From assembly GCA_036346405.1 (NCBI GenBank), contig CM070562.1, forward strand, positions 109,692,999 to 109,756,998: a stretch of DNA of 64,000 bases. Reading direction: 5' to 3'. Shown here piece by piece: positions 35,377 through 47,393 of this stretch. The first letter of the stretch is position 1. Each line of letters opens with the position of its first letter. The position numbers were made by a program, and so were the translations under genes. The notes under the pieces are model-generated. The model saw nothing but the letters and a program-made list of their open reading frames with translations, ran no database searches and was not told the DNA's origin. The stretch is from Phyllostachys edulis (Eukaryota > Streptophyta > Magnoliopsida > Poales > Poaceae).

Positions 35377-36300
35377 TGCGTGCTGCTGCACCACTCACTC
35401 ATATTACGTCAGGGTTGCAAGGGACTAGCCCATGATTGATAAAATTCTTTATATAGTTTTTAGTTTGTTCATATAAAATAATAAAATATTTATAATTAAC
35501 ACCCCTCAATATTTAATTCTCATCGTATAATCTCCTACGAAAAGAAATTATGGCTCCGTTCCTGGCTACGCATTTTATGCATTGCAACCACCGTCTCTCT
35601 GTCTTCCTGATGGGAGGCCCAGCTGCAGCCAGAGAAGAATAACACTCCGAATATAATACTCCCTCTATTTGTTTATATTTGACGCCCTGTAGCACTAAAG
35701 ATCACATCACAGCAATCTTTTAAAACCAGAGGTAGTAATAGCCGGTGCATTCTATTGTATTGGATGGATACAACTAATAAAGCAGGTGATCCCAAACTAG
35801 CATTAGCAACGCATCATCATGCACGAGGGGTAACGCGCATGCAGATTTGGTAAAAGACTAAAAGTAAGTGGTTGTGTACTTGCACCCACGTCTTTGTTTA
35901 GTACTACCACTACTTAACTCACGGATTAGGATCCACCTAGAGTAAATGAAGAGGACACCGTATGAACAACCTTTTTGTTAAGTACTACCACTACTCAACT
36001 CGCGGATCCGGATCCTCTCAAGAGTAAATGGAGAGGACACCGTATGAACAACGTTTTGTGTTATGTGAACAGTGCTAAGTACTGTGACGGTTTTACTGTA
36101 ACAAAATCACTGTGGCGATTGATCTTGGCCCTAACTTTTCGATGGGATTGTGAAGATCGTTGCTAATTCCTGGGCACTATAGTATCTCTGAACTGAAAGT
36201 AACAATACAAAGATTGTGGAGATCGTTCCTAATTCCTGGGCACTATAGTATCTCTGCACTGAAAGCAACAATGCAGAGGATTCTCTCCCTCAACTCACAC
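35377..36300. other. Intergenic with two separate tandem duplications
   Basis: No gene recognised. 35892-36054 holds two ~81-bp copies sharing GTACTACCACTAC and GAGGACACCGTATGAACAAC. 36143-36274 holds two 66-bp copies sharing AATTCCTGGGCACTATAGTA. Both pairs are diverged by several substitutions. Confidence 0.75.
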
Positions 36301-39300
36301 CACTAGTCTTCTTCCTCTCCAGGCAACTCACTGTGTCAATAGTTTTCCTTCTCTTGTTTCCTTCCATCTTTGCCGTTTGCCTTTCCTTTCTTTATCCTAT
36401 TCCTGGAGACGTGTATAGCTAGCCATGTACTTGCACTTGCTGTGCCCAACCACGCTAGAAGAAGCCCGCTATTTGCGCCACCGTCGCCGCATGCGCTTTC
36501 CTCTCGTCTCGTGCATCGGTCGTCGCATCCCGTTTTGGAAATGGTTACCGGGTCAGGTATCTGCCTGCTCCTGCATCATCCAGAACATATCAGCGGCTGA
36601 GATGTAATCTGAGAGATTAACCTTCTTGCCGATCGAACGGCAGGCACGCGCATGCATACGGGCTCTTGTTAATCATTCGAGCGTATCCGTTCACAGTTCG
36701 AAAATAGCGCTGGTTTCGGCTAAGCGTGGTGGTCCGAAACGGATCTGTGCAGGGAGGTTTTGACTTATTTAGCCTCTTTTTTAAATGAAATAGTAAATTT
36801 AGTCCTCCGTGTGATCCGAAGTGATAAGAATATCATCGCAGCAGGTTTGTCAAGCGGCACGTGTCCCCTACCTTGCTAGTATCCAGCCAAATTAGACCAT
36901 TGAGAATCCATGATCTGCCTCGCCCAGAAGCGCCCGCTTGAAAATATCAAAAACTTAGAATAAAAGAGGAAAGAAAAGGAGATCCGATTTGACAAAGCAC
37001 GATCCACATGACGTGCCTGCATCACGCAGAGGCTCGCGACCGAGTTACCTCACAAACAGGAAGCTGCGACGCGCGTATTACCTCTTCAACATTTGACCGG
37101 TCGAGAGAGAGGGAAAAAAGAGAACATTTTGACAAGAGTACAACTCTGAAGTGAAAGAGACGAACCAGTCATTCTCATTTGCTACCTAGGCTGTGGTCAA
37201 TCTCGATGCTTATTCTAAAAAGACAGTGACGCCAGGATAATTACAGAGCCAAGTTAACTCGTGCATGCGGTTAATCTCATCATCTTATCCCACGGTGAAC
37301 GGGCATTCCTTTCTTTACTACATTTTTCCTGCGTTAGTTAGTCCAAGGCAATTAATCAGGCTCTGGTCAATGCAACGAATAGATAACTACTAGTGCTACT
37401 GTGCTCTAGTGTATAATGGAGGGGAAGCACATGACATGATCTCCTTTGATTTGGACTGTATCAATGCTGTGCGTGCATGCATGCGATGCGCTGACCAGCA
37501 GGGACGGGATCACGGGAGGTTGAGCTCGACCAACCTGGGCGTGGCCCCCGTAGCATTTCATATATTTTTTTTAACGGTATGTATTCAGTGCACGGCCAGC
37601 TAATTTAGTTAAGTCTTGTCTATCTAGAAGCCTAACTATTGGTGCTTGCTACTAGTTACGATACTACTTAGCAAGACAGCGACTTTAATCGTGCAACAGC
37701 AGGCGGCGGCAGAGCACGAAAGCAGCAAACGAGGCGTTGGCTGCCGGTGCGTCGCGAACTTGCCGCGACCGGGCCCGACGGCGACGACAGATGCATAACT
37801 GACGGCCAGAAAGCTAAGTCTGTGCGCCGCGCAGGACGTGTAGTCAGTAGTGAGTAGTGTGCTTTTGAATTTTACTGGTGTTGTCTTATCTTGGTTGATC
37901 GACTTGATTCTTCCTACAATATGGAGTCTTGCTGACAGTAATTTGCTTTGATCTTTACACCTCCTCCCTCTCCGCTCCGTCGAAATTTTGCTTAAGCTCC
38001 GTCACCGCTAACCAGGGACAGCAACATGGTGGTCAGATCGCTGGATCAGCATCGATCCATGCACGCAGATGCGGCAGATGGCTAGCGACCGGGCAACCAA
38101 CACGGCGCCAGAGTGAGCTTGCAGCCACATGCTCGTCGTTCGGTGGGGCATCGATCACGCAAACACCACTCATCTCACTACTGGTGTATAATTCTATTTG
38201 TATGTCTAATTCCAATTCTACCCCTCGTTTAGGAACCATCCATCCATCAGTGTCAAACTGGTTAGTATTACTCCACCACTCGGGGTTGATCCATCCATCA
38301 GTGTCAGACTGATTTTGTTTGTGTCTGTGCATTCAAAGGCACAATTGGCGGTCTAACAATTAAAACTCCAGCCATGTGCATGCTTTCTTGCCTGAAGCTT
38401 CCTTTTTATCTGTATTTTATTTAACCAATTTTGTGGTTAATTAGTAGAGTGAAACTAGAGAAAATTCTGAGCAGTTAGGATGTCTCGTATCTCACTAGCT
38501 ATGATTTAACACTTCTTCCTCTCCTGCTCTTACCCAGCTGGTAGTTGGATCGTCATTTGCCAGTTGCCACACAGCACCATCGTATTACATATGGACACAT
38601 GGCTCTGCCCTGCCCTGCCCTGCCCTGCCGCTGCTCGGTTGATTCCATTTCATTATCCATCTAGAATGCTTTTACTTAGACGGGAGAATCTTCCAGCAGT
38701 GAATGATCAATCAGTCAGAGTCTCAACTCACAAAGACTAGAAATTTGAGTAGTACACGCTACATTTGAATGATTGGTCTGCTGTAACTTTATTTGTTAAA
38801 CTGCACAGCACAAGGGGCATGTTCAGCAATCATAATTCGATCCCCTAGGGATCGATGCAGGGACTTGTATACGCCAGAATTGTCAGAGATCGGGTGCTAG
38901 CTCTTTGTCGTCTCTCATACTGATTATCACTCCTGCTGCTGCTCCATCTTGCCAATATAATGCAATCCAATCTGATTACCTGGCTAAGTAGCACAGTAAT
39001 ACAGCTCTGACTGACTGACTCTACGAGTAGTTCCCCTTCACAGAGAGAACCGCCCAAAACAAAGGATGCATGTGTCCACTGTCCATGAGAAATCGTACAT
39101 GTTTGTTCGCTACGCACCAAACGAGTAGTTAACGACTCACGCTAATTGCTAGCTACGAACCGGTCCCGTGAGCTGGTGAGGCTAGCCAGGCTTGGATCGC
39201 TCGCAACTAACCATAATTAATCCCTGTCCGCGCGGAACGCACACGCAGATGTTGGAGCTTGCGAGGCGAGACAACCTGTGTACGTCGTACTGGTACCGCC

Positions 39301-39403
39301 AATAATGCGCCACTAGTACCATTAGATAGCTATAGGGGTTATTTGGTACGGCAGTAGCTTTTCTGAAAAATAGTTTTTAGCTGGACTGTATGGCTGAAGG
39401 TTT
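36301..39403. other. Intergenic, no gene recognised
   Basis: Mixed-composition sequence. Notable pieces: a TGCCC pentanucleotide microsatellite of about five units (38605-38629) and two copies of ATCCATCCATCAGTGTCA 63-68 bp apart near 38240-38310. Short open frames (36370-36600, 37929-38312) show no domain and no convincing start context. Confidence 0.4.
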
Positions 39404-39570
39404 TATCATATTATACGCGGTTTTCGGTTTTCGAAAAAACCGATGGGAAAAGCCTCCATTTGGGACTACTTCTTGCTTTTCGCCTTTATCATATTATACG
39501 TGGTTTCCAGCTTCCAAAAAAAACTGATGGAAATAACCTTTTGTTTGGAACAACTTTCGGCTTTTTCGGA
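39404..39570. repeat. Diverged 83-bp tandem duplication
   Basis: Copies start at 39404 and 39487 with TATCATATTATACG(C/T)GGTTT, continue with a run of A's and (A/C)CTGATGG, and end with CTTT(T)CGGC-like sequence. Flanking GGTTATTTGG (39340) and CCCAAACATGCC (39588) may be ends of a small element, but no target duplication was confirmed. Confidence 0.7.
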
Positions 39571-40631
39571 CGAAATGCCAAAGCCATCCCAAACATGCCT
39601 AGAGCTTCGTTTGGATGGAGCGTTTCACTTCGTATATGCAAGAGGTGATCGAGATCATGCAGGGAATCAAGGAAATAAAAGGGAAATCGTTGCTTGCTAG
39701 CAATGCAAAGCGACCGACGGGGTGAGAGGGAGGTGGCAGTTGGATCGATCGATGAGGTAAGAAGGGATGGAGACACGCACGCATGAACGAACGATCCGAC
39801 ACCAACAAATTGAAGCCGTACCTAGCTAGCCACTCCAGTGAGCAGCAGCACAAAACGCCCGCTCGCTTTGCCCCCACCACACTGGCCATCGACGGGTTGG
39901 CGCCGCCTGAGGTTAACTAGCTAATTGGCCGACCTTACTGCCACCCTTTGCTAGGCAGAAATCGCTCGCACAGTGCTAGCTGCATGCTATGCTTCGGCCC
40001 CGTCGGTGGCCAACATGTCACACACGCATTCCTGCTGCTTCCGCAGCCAAAAAAAGGTCATGGCTATTACGCTCAACTCAAGCCTCGCGAAAACCGCAGC
40101 GGCAACCGCAACTACTGAAAAAACAGAGTCGTTTTTTTAAAAAAAAATCTGTAGTGATGTGGTATACTTTTCGATGCTGCCGTGGACTGGCCTGGCCTGC
40201 TGCTCTGGCTGCCTGGCTGTGGGTAGCGAGTGAGTGGAAGGGAGAGTAAAGCTCAAGGCATGGATGATGCAAGGAGTGCAAACCAAGTTAGTTATGCGAA
40301 GGCAGAGGAGGGGGAAAAGTTTTTCCTCAGAAAGGGCGAGGAGAGTAGCGGAGTGGGTCCGTCATATGATTTGCGGGCGGGCGAACAACCATCGGTTGGT
40401 TGTGCGGTCACTTTACTCTTCCCCCTTTCCTCTTTTCTTGATCCTCCTCTTTCCCCACATTTAATCCCTAATCTTCGTGCGATTTTCCAACAGCAGCAGC
40501 TAGTAACTGTTACTAATCACATGTGCAGGACAAGCCTTATGCGGAAATAGTTATACTCCTGCTCCTACGCAGACCGACGCGACCCACTTGATGCCATCGC
40601 TCATGTGCTGCGGTGGCAAAAATGTCAGGAC
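39571..40631. other. Intergenic, no gene recognised
   Basis: No recognisable coding region. It has A-tracts at 40137-40150 and a pyrimidine-rich stretch at 40410-40460. Short open frames overlap on both strands and carry no domain. Confidence 0.4.
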
Positions 40632-40893
40632 CAGGATTTAAATTTCGGCCGAAAATCAGTGAAACCGGATTTACCGGTGGAGGCCGGTAGGATTGCAAAT
40701 CTGCTCCGAAAAAATTGGTTTTGATGAATTTTATCCTAATATTCGAATTTGCTTGAATTCTATTCTAATTTAATAGTTTTAAATTTTAAAATCCGAAAAT
40801 TTCGAAAATAATTTGAAAATTTCGGATGAAATTTTCTGATTTTCGGCCTTACCGGCCACCCGGTAAAAAAACAAACCGGTAAAAGAAACCCTG
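40632..40893. mobile_element. 262-bp hAT-type MITE
   Basis: Ends CAGGATTTAAATTTC and, on the other strand, CAGGGTTTCTTTTACC. Flanking 8-bp duplication GTCAGGAC/GTCAGGAT (40624-40631, 40894-40901; 7 of 8 match). Terminal CCGG-rich and central AT-rich structure resembles the MITE at 8068-8280, so the two are likely one family. Confidence 0.85.
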
Positions 40894-43346
40894 GTCAGGA
40901 TAAAATTAAATCAGGATACATAGGCATTAACTTAGCTATATTACTACTAGCTTATGTTTTCTGCTGCTCCCATGCTAGTAGTAATTGTACGGGTGGAGCA
41001 AGTTCAGTAAAGATCGACCACTTGAGATAACCGTGCATGCCAGCGTGGGTTGGCCGGTTGGGCAACATAACAGAACAGAAGATGGTTCAGGCAAGGAAGC
41101 ACACTGCCTAGAAGCAGACAGAGAAATGGAGCTGAGTTTGATAGGTTTTGAATCCATCGTCCATGCACCGTCTTTGGACCGAGAAAACGAGCGCGGAGTC
41201 GGGTTCGCGTCCTTCTCAATCAGGAGGCAATTCCGCAGCGTCTCAAGCCGGCCGACCCAGCGGCGACCGAGAGACGTACGTACACGGGCAGGCGAGCCGA
41301 GGCGCGGGCCGCGTCTGCGTCGCCCCTCGCGGTATCGCATTCGTACGCCGCTACCAGCCGCGCAACGCGTGCGGAATACGAGTCAGCGCCCATACGCCGC
41401 GGCAAGGCGCGCGTGCGAGGCCGCCCGGTGAATGCGCGGTCGCGGCCGCGGCCGTGGCCGTGCCGATTTCTAGGCAGCCGCGCCCGCGATGGTTCTGTGG
41501 AGCTGCCGCTAACCGCGACACGTCTGGATGGTAGTGCGAGCGTTCAAGAACCGTGCCGGAGCTAAAAAAATTATGTTATGTGCACCATTAATGTTAAAAA
41601 TATGGCAGTTAAGTAATTATTAGTTGAACGAATGTTAGCATCGGGTAAAACATGTAAATATTGTATTCACGTGATACTTACAAAATATGGAAAAAGGGTA
41701 TATAATTCTCTTAAGTATTATCAAATTACAATCGAGTTCAATTTCATTTAGGACTATCAAAAGAAGTATATAAGATAATTTTAAAAAAAAAGTCAAGGGT
41801 GTTCATACATACCAAGTACCCAGCTGGCTCCGCCCATATAGGCATATTCTAGACTTGTAGTAGCGGCATGTTACTACGGCTGACTGGCCGAGACGCAGAA
41901 GATCCGAGGGGGCGAGCGGTGGCCGTCGGTTAGCAGTGTGAAGAGGGGAGAAGGAGAAAAGTCGTGACAGAAAGAAAGAAGCATGGTGGTGGTGTAACGC
42001 CATGTGTACTACAGGAGTACACAGAGAGAGAGAGTCTGAGGCGGTGTTTTTCTTCTGTCGAGGTACAAGTGGATCGCCCACGAATTCTCATCGTCTTAAC
42101 ATTTTGAATGAATGAATTGGTTACTTCATACAACCCGGTGTGGTATCAGAGTCAAAAAGTACAACCAACACAATAAAAAATTAATAATTGCAATCCACTT
42201 ATATTCCAGATATTGTGCTCGAGAAAGCCCTACACGTAAGAGAGAGTGTTAAATTATAAATTCATATTTCTTACCGATTTAAGCTTATCAAAGCAAATTT
42301 AGAAGCACACTATTCACTACTAGTTGCATGACCTGCGCGGCGCGTAGACTTATCTCTCCGGCCGTCGGCTGTGCATCTGTCGTCACCATTAGGCCCAGCC
42401 GTGGCAAGTCCGCGACGCACCAGTGGCCAACATCTTGGCTGCTGCTTCCGTGCTTCGCCGTCATACGATTGGAGTCATTGTCTCGCCGATTAGTATCGTA
42501 AATAGTAGTAAATAGCAACAATAGACCTTATAAATTGACCTGACCTAATCAAATTAGGTCGACTATGAGTCATATACAAATTGTTAATTTTTTTCTTCTA
42601 AAATGCTAGAGACCATGGCTCATATTGCCCGAGGGAATGCTCCGTCGCTGTTGGTACATACAACTCAATAAATATTTTCGCATGCAAGTCAATATTTTCT
42701 TTCTAGAGTTTTTGTTCGTGGTCTGAGGGAAAGAAAAGAGGAGAGAGAGAGGGGGGAGGAAACTTCAACGTCACGACCGGAAAGGAAGGGGAGGACAGCT
42801 AGCTAGCGGTGAGGGAGGAAGGCTCACCTACCGTCCTCCCTCCCTCCCTCCCTCCATCTCCCTGTAGCACTTACTGCTGGCGCTCAATTGTGGTTGCTTG
42901 CTGGTGCCCAATTACCACTAATCGTAACCGTAATTGCCATTTAAATAGTATAGTTGCTGGGTCACCGGCCGTGCTAGCGAGTGATTGACGGGTGCACCGT
43001 GCCGTGCCGCGCAGCTTGCTAGCTGTTTGCACCTCGTCGTCGTCCCTTCCGTTCAGTTCCAGCTCGATATATCGTCTCTTTCTCCCTCTCTTCCCCGCGT
43101 GTGCTAACAAGTCAGTCGTGTGTGTAAAAGGGGGAGGAGTGGATCTCCACTCCACTGCTTGCCTGTCCTCCAACGTTGAAAACCCCTCCATTATTTTCCC
43201 CCTCTGATGAGATGAGCTCTGCCCGCCTGCCTGTATAATATACTCGTCCCAATCTTGTTCTCTCCTGCGCTTCCTCCTCCTCCTCCCAGCTCTCGAATTG
43301 AATTCCACCGACCCACGCACCTCTCACCCTCTCCATTTACCTCCAC
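40894..43346. other. Intergenic; GC-rich island and a possible retroelement remnant; distal GATA promoter
   Basis: 41200-41530 is a CpG-rich island with overlapping frames on both strands and no domain. At 42140 TGGTATCAGAGTC, the classic initiator-Met-tRNA primer site, follows about 300 bp of non-coding sequence. An AGAGAGAG tract and TGTTAAATTATAAATTC appear at about 42240-42275, so a deleted short-LTR element may lie at roughly 41800-42530. 42730-43346 is purine/pyrimidine-biased (TCCC runs at 42834-42857) and probably upstream regulatory DNA of the GATA gene. Confidence 0.4.
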
Positions 43347-43355
43347 CTATATAGC
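43347..43355 (+). promoter_or_regulatory. Likely TATA box of the GATA-factor gene
   Basis: CCTATATAGC sits in a pyrimidine-rich core promoter, about 30 bp before a CTCTCTCT tract (43370-43380), the usual grass arrangement of TATA and initiator. It lies upstream of the inferred first exon. Confidence 0.55.
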
Positions 43356-43379
43356 TCTCCATAATTCCACCCTCTCTCT

Positions 43380-45219
43380 CTTGCGAGTACAGTGCAGTGC
43401 TCTCCATATAATTGGCGTGGTTCAAGGCAGGCAGCAACTTTCTTCTTCCTCTATCTCTTGGAGCCAGGCCAACCCAAACACAACAATGCAGGAGTACTAG
43501 ATAGAGTTAGCTCGCAGCTGCTCCCTTGTTTACATACGCATTCAAATAGCTCCCTTCTTGATCGGCAACAGCAGCTAGATAGAAAGCCAAAGGAGCTCCA
43601 TTTTTGTACACCAGGCAAGCCGGGAAGGAACCTTCAGCCAGCCGGTGATCGATTGCAAGAGACAGAGCAATTCGCAGGTGAGTCAATCGCCGATGGTGCA
43701 TATATTCCCACTCCCAATCCCACCCGTCTCTGCAAATTAGCCGTTTCTTCCCATCCAAAATGGCAAGAAACAATCAAAATCGGAAGCAGCCCTGCGTAGT
43801 CTTTCGTTTCTTCTGGCCATTTTTTTGCATTTTCAATTGCCATTTTTACCAGCACGTTCGTTGCCGTATCGAATCCATGCATAATTGCGCCCGTTCGTTC
43901 GTCTTCCCGGAAGAGATAGCATCGGGGAGGGGGGAAACGCCTCCGATTTGGACTCCTTCCCAATTCGAAGATTCCCAAATCGATCGCTCCTGCGGTTTGA
44001 GAAGGGAAGCTTCCGATTACGACGCCATGGCATGGCGTGCTACTAGATGGATAGACACGGTACGAATCGGGATGGGTGAACGGACGGGATGCTCAGGCTC
44101 ACACGGTGTTCCATTCCATTCCATCGTGTCCTGCCAGCTTTGTCCACCGCGTCCACTGTTCTGTTTTGTACTTTTGCACCCCGTCCTGTGCTTTTACAGT
44201 TAGACCACCCTCCTCCAGTCTGGATTCTCTGGAAGCGGAGATGGGACAGGCACAGAGAGGGGGGGGGGACCCCTTCTATTTACTGGCCATGCCAAGATTC
44301 GGTGCATGACTCGTACCTAGCAACAGGGTGCAATAGAATAATATTTCGTTTTTTTTGTTGTCTAATACAAATAGCATCGAATAATCATTGATATCTTACA
44401 TATTCGTTCAACAAGCTTCGATCAATTAGGAATTAACCCTACCGTGATGAGACCAGCGCAGTGGAAACGGGGAAACGAGGTGGAATTCGTAGGTGTTTCA
44501 GCCGAGGACTTGTAACAAGCAGCGGCCATGTGGCACGCAAGTGACGCGTCCGGGCCAATGGCGTGTCCCCACGTCAGCGCGTCCCCTTTGACAGATCCCT
44601 CGTGCTGGCAGCCACCTCCTTGGTGAAGTAGCGAACCAAACAACCACTCTGATTTTTCTCTTTCTGCGCCGCATGTACGCCACCCGTATGCTATGCTTGC
44701 TTCAGGATAAAGAAAGCGCGAGAAATCCCACCGGCGCGTCACGTGCGCGTGGTCACAACGCACATGCGCGTGGGCCCCACCCGGCCCGCGTCATCATGCA
44801 CCGCGTACAAATGGAGCCCGCCCTGCCGTCACTTTGGGGGGAAACAAATCTCACCGTCTTTCTATCTCTGCGTTTATTTGCAGCTCAGAAGATATTACGT
44901 TTCTGTATTAGTAAGGTCTCATCTCATCATCCATTCATAGTATTCTACTGCTACTACATTTGTTGTAGCCAAGAAATAGAAATCCATCCGATCCATGTAT
45001 GCAATGCAGGGGAATCATATCTTTGGAAGAGTAGGAAATAGTAGGTGAATAATTCGTCTTGTCATAATTTGCTTCCATTTTATCGCGGATGCTGACTAAT
45101 GCATGCATATCCAAACACGATCTCGCATGAGCATTAATCCGGCGTCTCTTCCTTGTATTTTACATACCGTGGATGCATCTGGGCGCAGGCGAGAGATTGC
45201 GAAGCAGCAGCAAGAAGGC
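43380..45219 (+). other. Inferred 5'UTR of the GATA gene with a 1.5-kb leader intron and a 4-codon uORF
   Basis: A good donor (TTCGCAG then GTGAGT) at 43677/43678 and an acceptor (GGGCGCAG) at 45188 frame a probable 1511-bp leader intron. The last 31 bases before the start codon (45189-45219) belong to the second exon. In the leader exon ATGCAGGAGTACTAG (43486-43500) is a minimal uORF that could reduce translation of the main frame. The transcription start is not determined. Several small frames inside the intron (for example 43760-44203) have no recognisable domain. Confidence 0.55.
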
Positions 45220-47393
45220 ATGGCGAGCGGCGGATTCATGGAGGAGATGATGAGGGAGCAGAGCCTCCTGGAGGCGACGTGCGGCGACCTCTTCGACCAC
45301 ATCGACGACCTGCTCGACTTCCCCAAGGAGGACTCCGCCGCCGACGTGCTCCTCCTCGACGCGCCCGCGCCCGGCAGCCCGCTCTCCGCGCGCATCATCG
45401 ACGTCGGCCACGGCAAGCCGACGCCGGCCCCCGCGGCGTTCTTCGACGCGCCGGGCGCGCTCGGGGCGGAGGTGTTCGGCGGCAAGGACGGCCACATTGG
45501 CTCGGTGAGTCCCCGACTTCCTTCCCTCCCTGTGCTGCCTACCGTTTAGTTGGGTGGTTGCACGTATGGCTGATTTTAAGGAGGAATTTGGTCGAATCAT
45601 ACGAATTCATCAACCTCCTCGATCGCCCGCGGGTGCGACCACCACTCCCCTGGCCATGGTTGCATTGCCGCTGTCGGTCGTGCAAGGCAAGCCCCTTTTT
45701 TTCAAAAAAAAGTTCGTCTTTCCGGTTCAAAACAGCTGGGCGCCAATTAAGCGAAGAGCCCCGGACCCACGCACCGCGCACAACAAAGAAAACACGTATC
45801 AGTCACAACTCACAAGGCGACTTCACCACCTGGTGTCTGCGCCTGCCCGTGTGAATGGTTGGGTCATGGTGGATGGAGGAGGTGTCGGTGGACGGCGGGA
45901 CATCGTGATCAGAGTTAACGCAGCATGGTTTGGTTGGATTTTACGGCCGGGCCTCCTTGCTGTGGGGGACCAATCCGTGTTAACGTAGGAGGGAGTACTG
46001 CTATCTCCATCTGCAAATAATTGAACGTTCCATATAATAGAGTAAAATTAACCGACTGTCTAAATATGTGTAATTGATGATTTGTTACTGATGTGAGTAT
46101 GACATGTGGTTTTAGAACTTATATATCGTAATCACGTACAGTATTAAATCCTAAAATTCACCCTGCAAATGATCATTTATTCCTTTCCACTGCTGACCGT
46201 GGCCCATCGTCGGTAGCTAGCCAGCCCAACAACTAAAATTGTGTGGTAAGGTACTGCTAGTCCTAGCAGTAGCTTTTTCCTCCGCTTTAAGCAACCAAGA
46301 TTAAACCATGGGGTCCTCCTGTCCGTTCTCCTCTCACCGTCACATCCCCTGCAAAGCAAACGCAAATGATGTCATGGTAGCGGCGGCTACTCAACTAACG
46401 ACAAAGCCAACTGCAGTGAACTAGCAGTGTGTAGTGTTTTTGTTGGACTGGAAGAATTTCATCTGATCTGAAGTGGCAATGGTTCTTGCTTGCTTGCAGT
46501 GTGATGAGCTGGACATGGACATGGACATGGCGCAGCTGGAGTGGCTGTCGGGGCTCTTCGACGACACCTCCATCCCGCACGAGCCCGCCTTCCCCGGCGC
46601 CAACTGCCCGGCGCCGATCAAGGCGTCCGCGCTGGCCGCCAACGCCGGCGTCGTGCCGCCGAACAAGACGGAGGACGCGCTCTTCCGCAGCTCCAGCCCC
46701 ATCTCCGTCCTCGAGCACAACAGCTTCAACGTCGCCAACAACGGGGGCTCCTCCTCGTCCTCCTCCTCGGCGTCGTCCTCCTCGGAGTCCTTCTCCGGGA
46801 GCGGCCGCGCGTGGTCGGCGCCCTTGTCGTCGCGCCCGGACCCGCCGGTCCTGGTCATCCCGGCGCGCGCGCGTAGCAAGCGGTCCCGCCCGCCCGCGTT
46901 CACCGCCGCACGCGCCGCTGCGCCTGCCGAGGAGACCACCATCCTCGTGCCGACGCCAATGTACTCGTCCACCTCCTCGCACTCGGATCCCGAGAGCATT
47001 GCCGAGTCCAACCCGCACCCGCCGCCCATGAAGAAGAAGAAGGCCAAGAAGCCGCCGGTCCCTGCTGTGGCCGCCGACGCCGACGCCGACTACGAGGAAG
47101 ATGGTGCGCGCGCGCTCCCACCGGGCGCCGTGCGGAGGTGCACGCATTGCCAGATCGAGAGGACGCCGCAGTGGCGCGCGGGGCCTCTGGGGCCCAAGAC
47201 GCTCTGCAACGCCTGCGGCGTGCGCTACAAGTCCGGCCGCCTCTTCCCGGAGTACCGCCCCGCGGCCAGCCCCACCTTCGTGCCATCCATCCATTCCAAC
47301 TCCCACAAGAAGGTGGTCGAGATGCGCCAGAAGGCTGTCCGGAGCGGCGACCCGTCCTGCGACCTCCTGCAGTACATCCGCCGCGGGGATTGA
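45220..47393 (+). CDS. Class A GATA zinc-finger transcription factor
   Basis: Nuclear DNA-binding factor expected to bind W-GATA-R promoter elements. Two exons, 45220-45504 and 46500-47393 (phase 0, 392 residues), separated by a 995-bp intron. The single plant-type type IV finger C-x2-C-x18-C-x2-C occupies about 309-333 (CTHCQIERTPQWRAGP, then LGPKTLCNACGVRYKSGRL). It is followed by the basic tail typical of class A (FPEYRPAASPTF, then HKKVVEMRQKA). Acidic N-terminal motifs conserved in the class are present: HIDDLLDFPKED (27-38) and QLEWLSGLFDD just after the splice junction. A Lys-rich stretch at about 272-280 may be a nuclear signal, and a Ser-rich run lies near 175-190. The start ATG at 45220 is the first in frame after the leader acceptor. 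Confidence in the family is very high; the numbered rice name is not certain. Confidence 0.95.
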
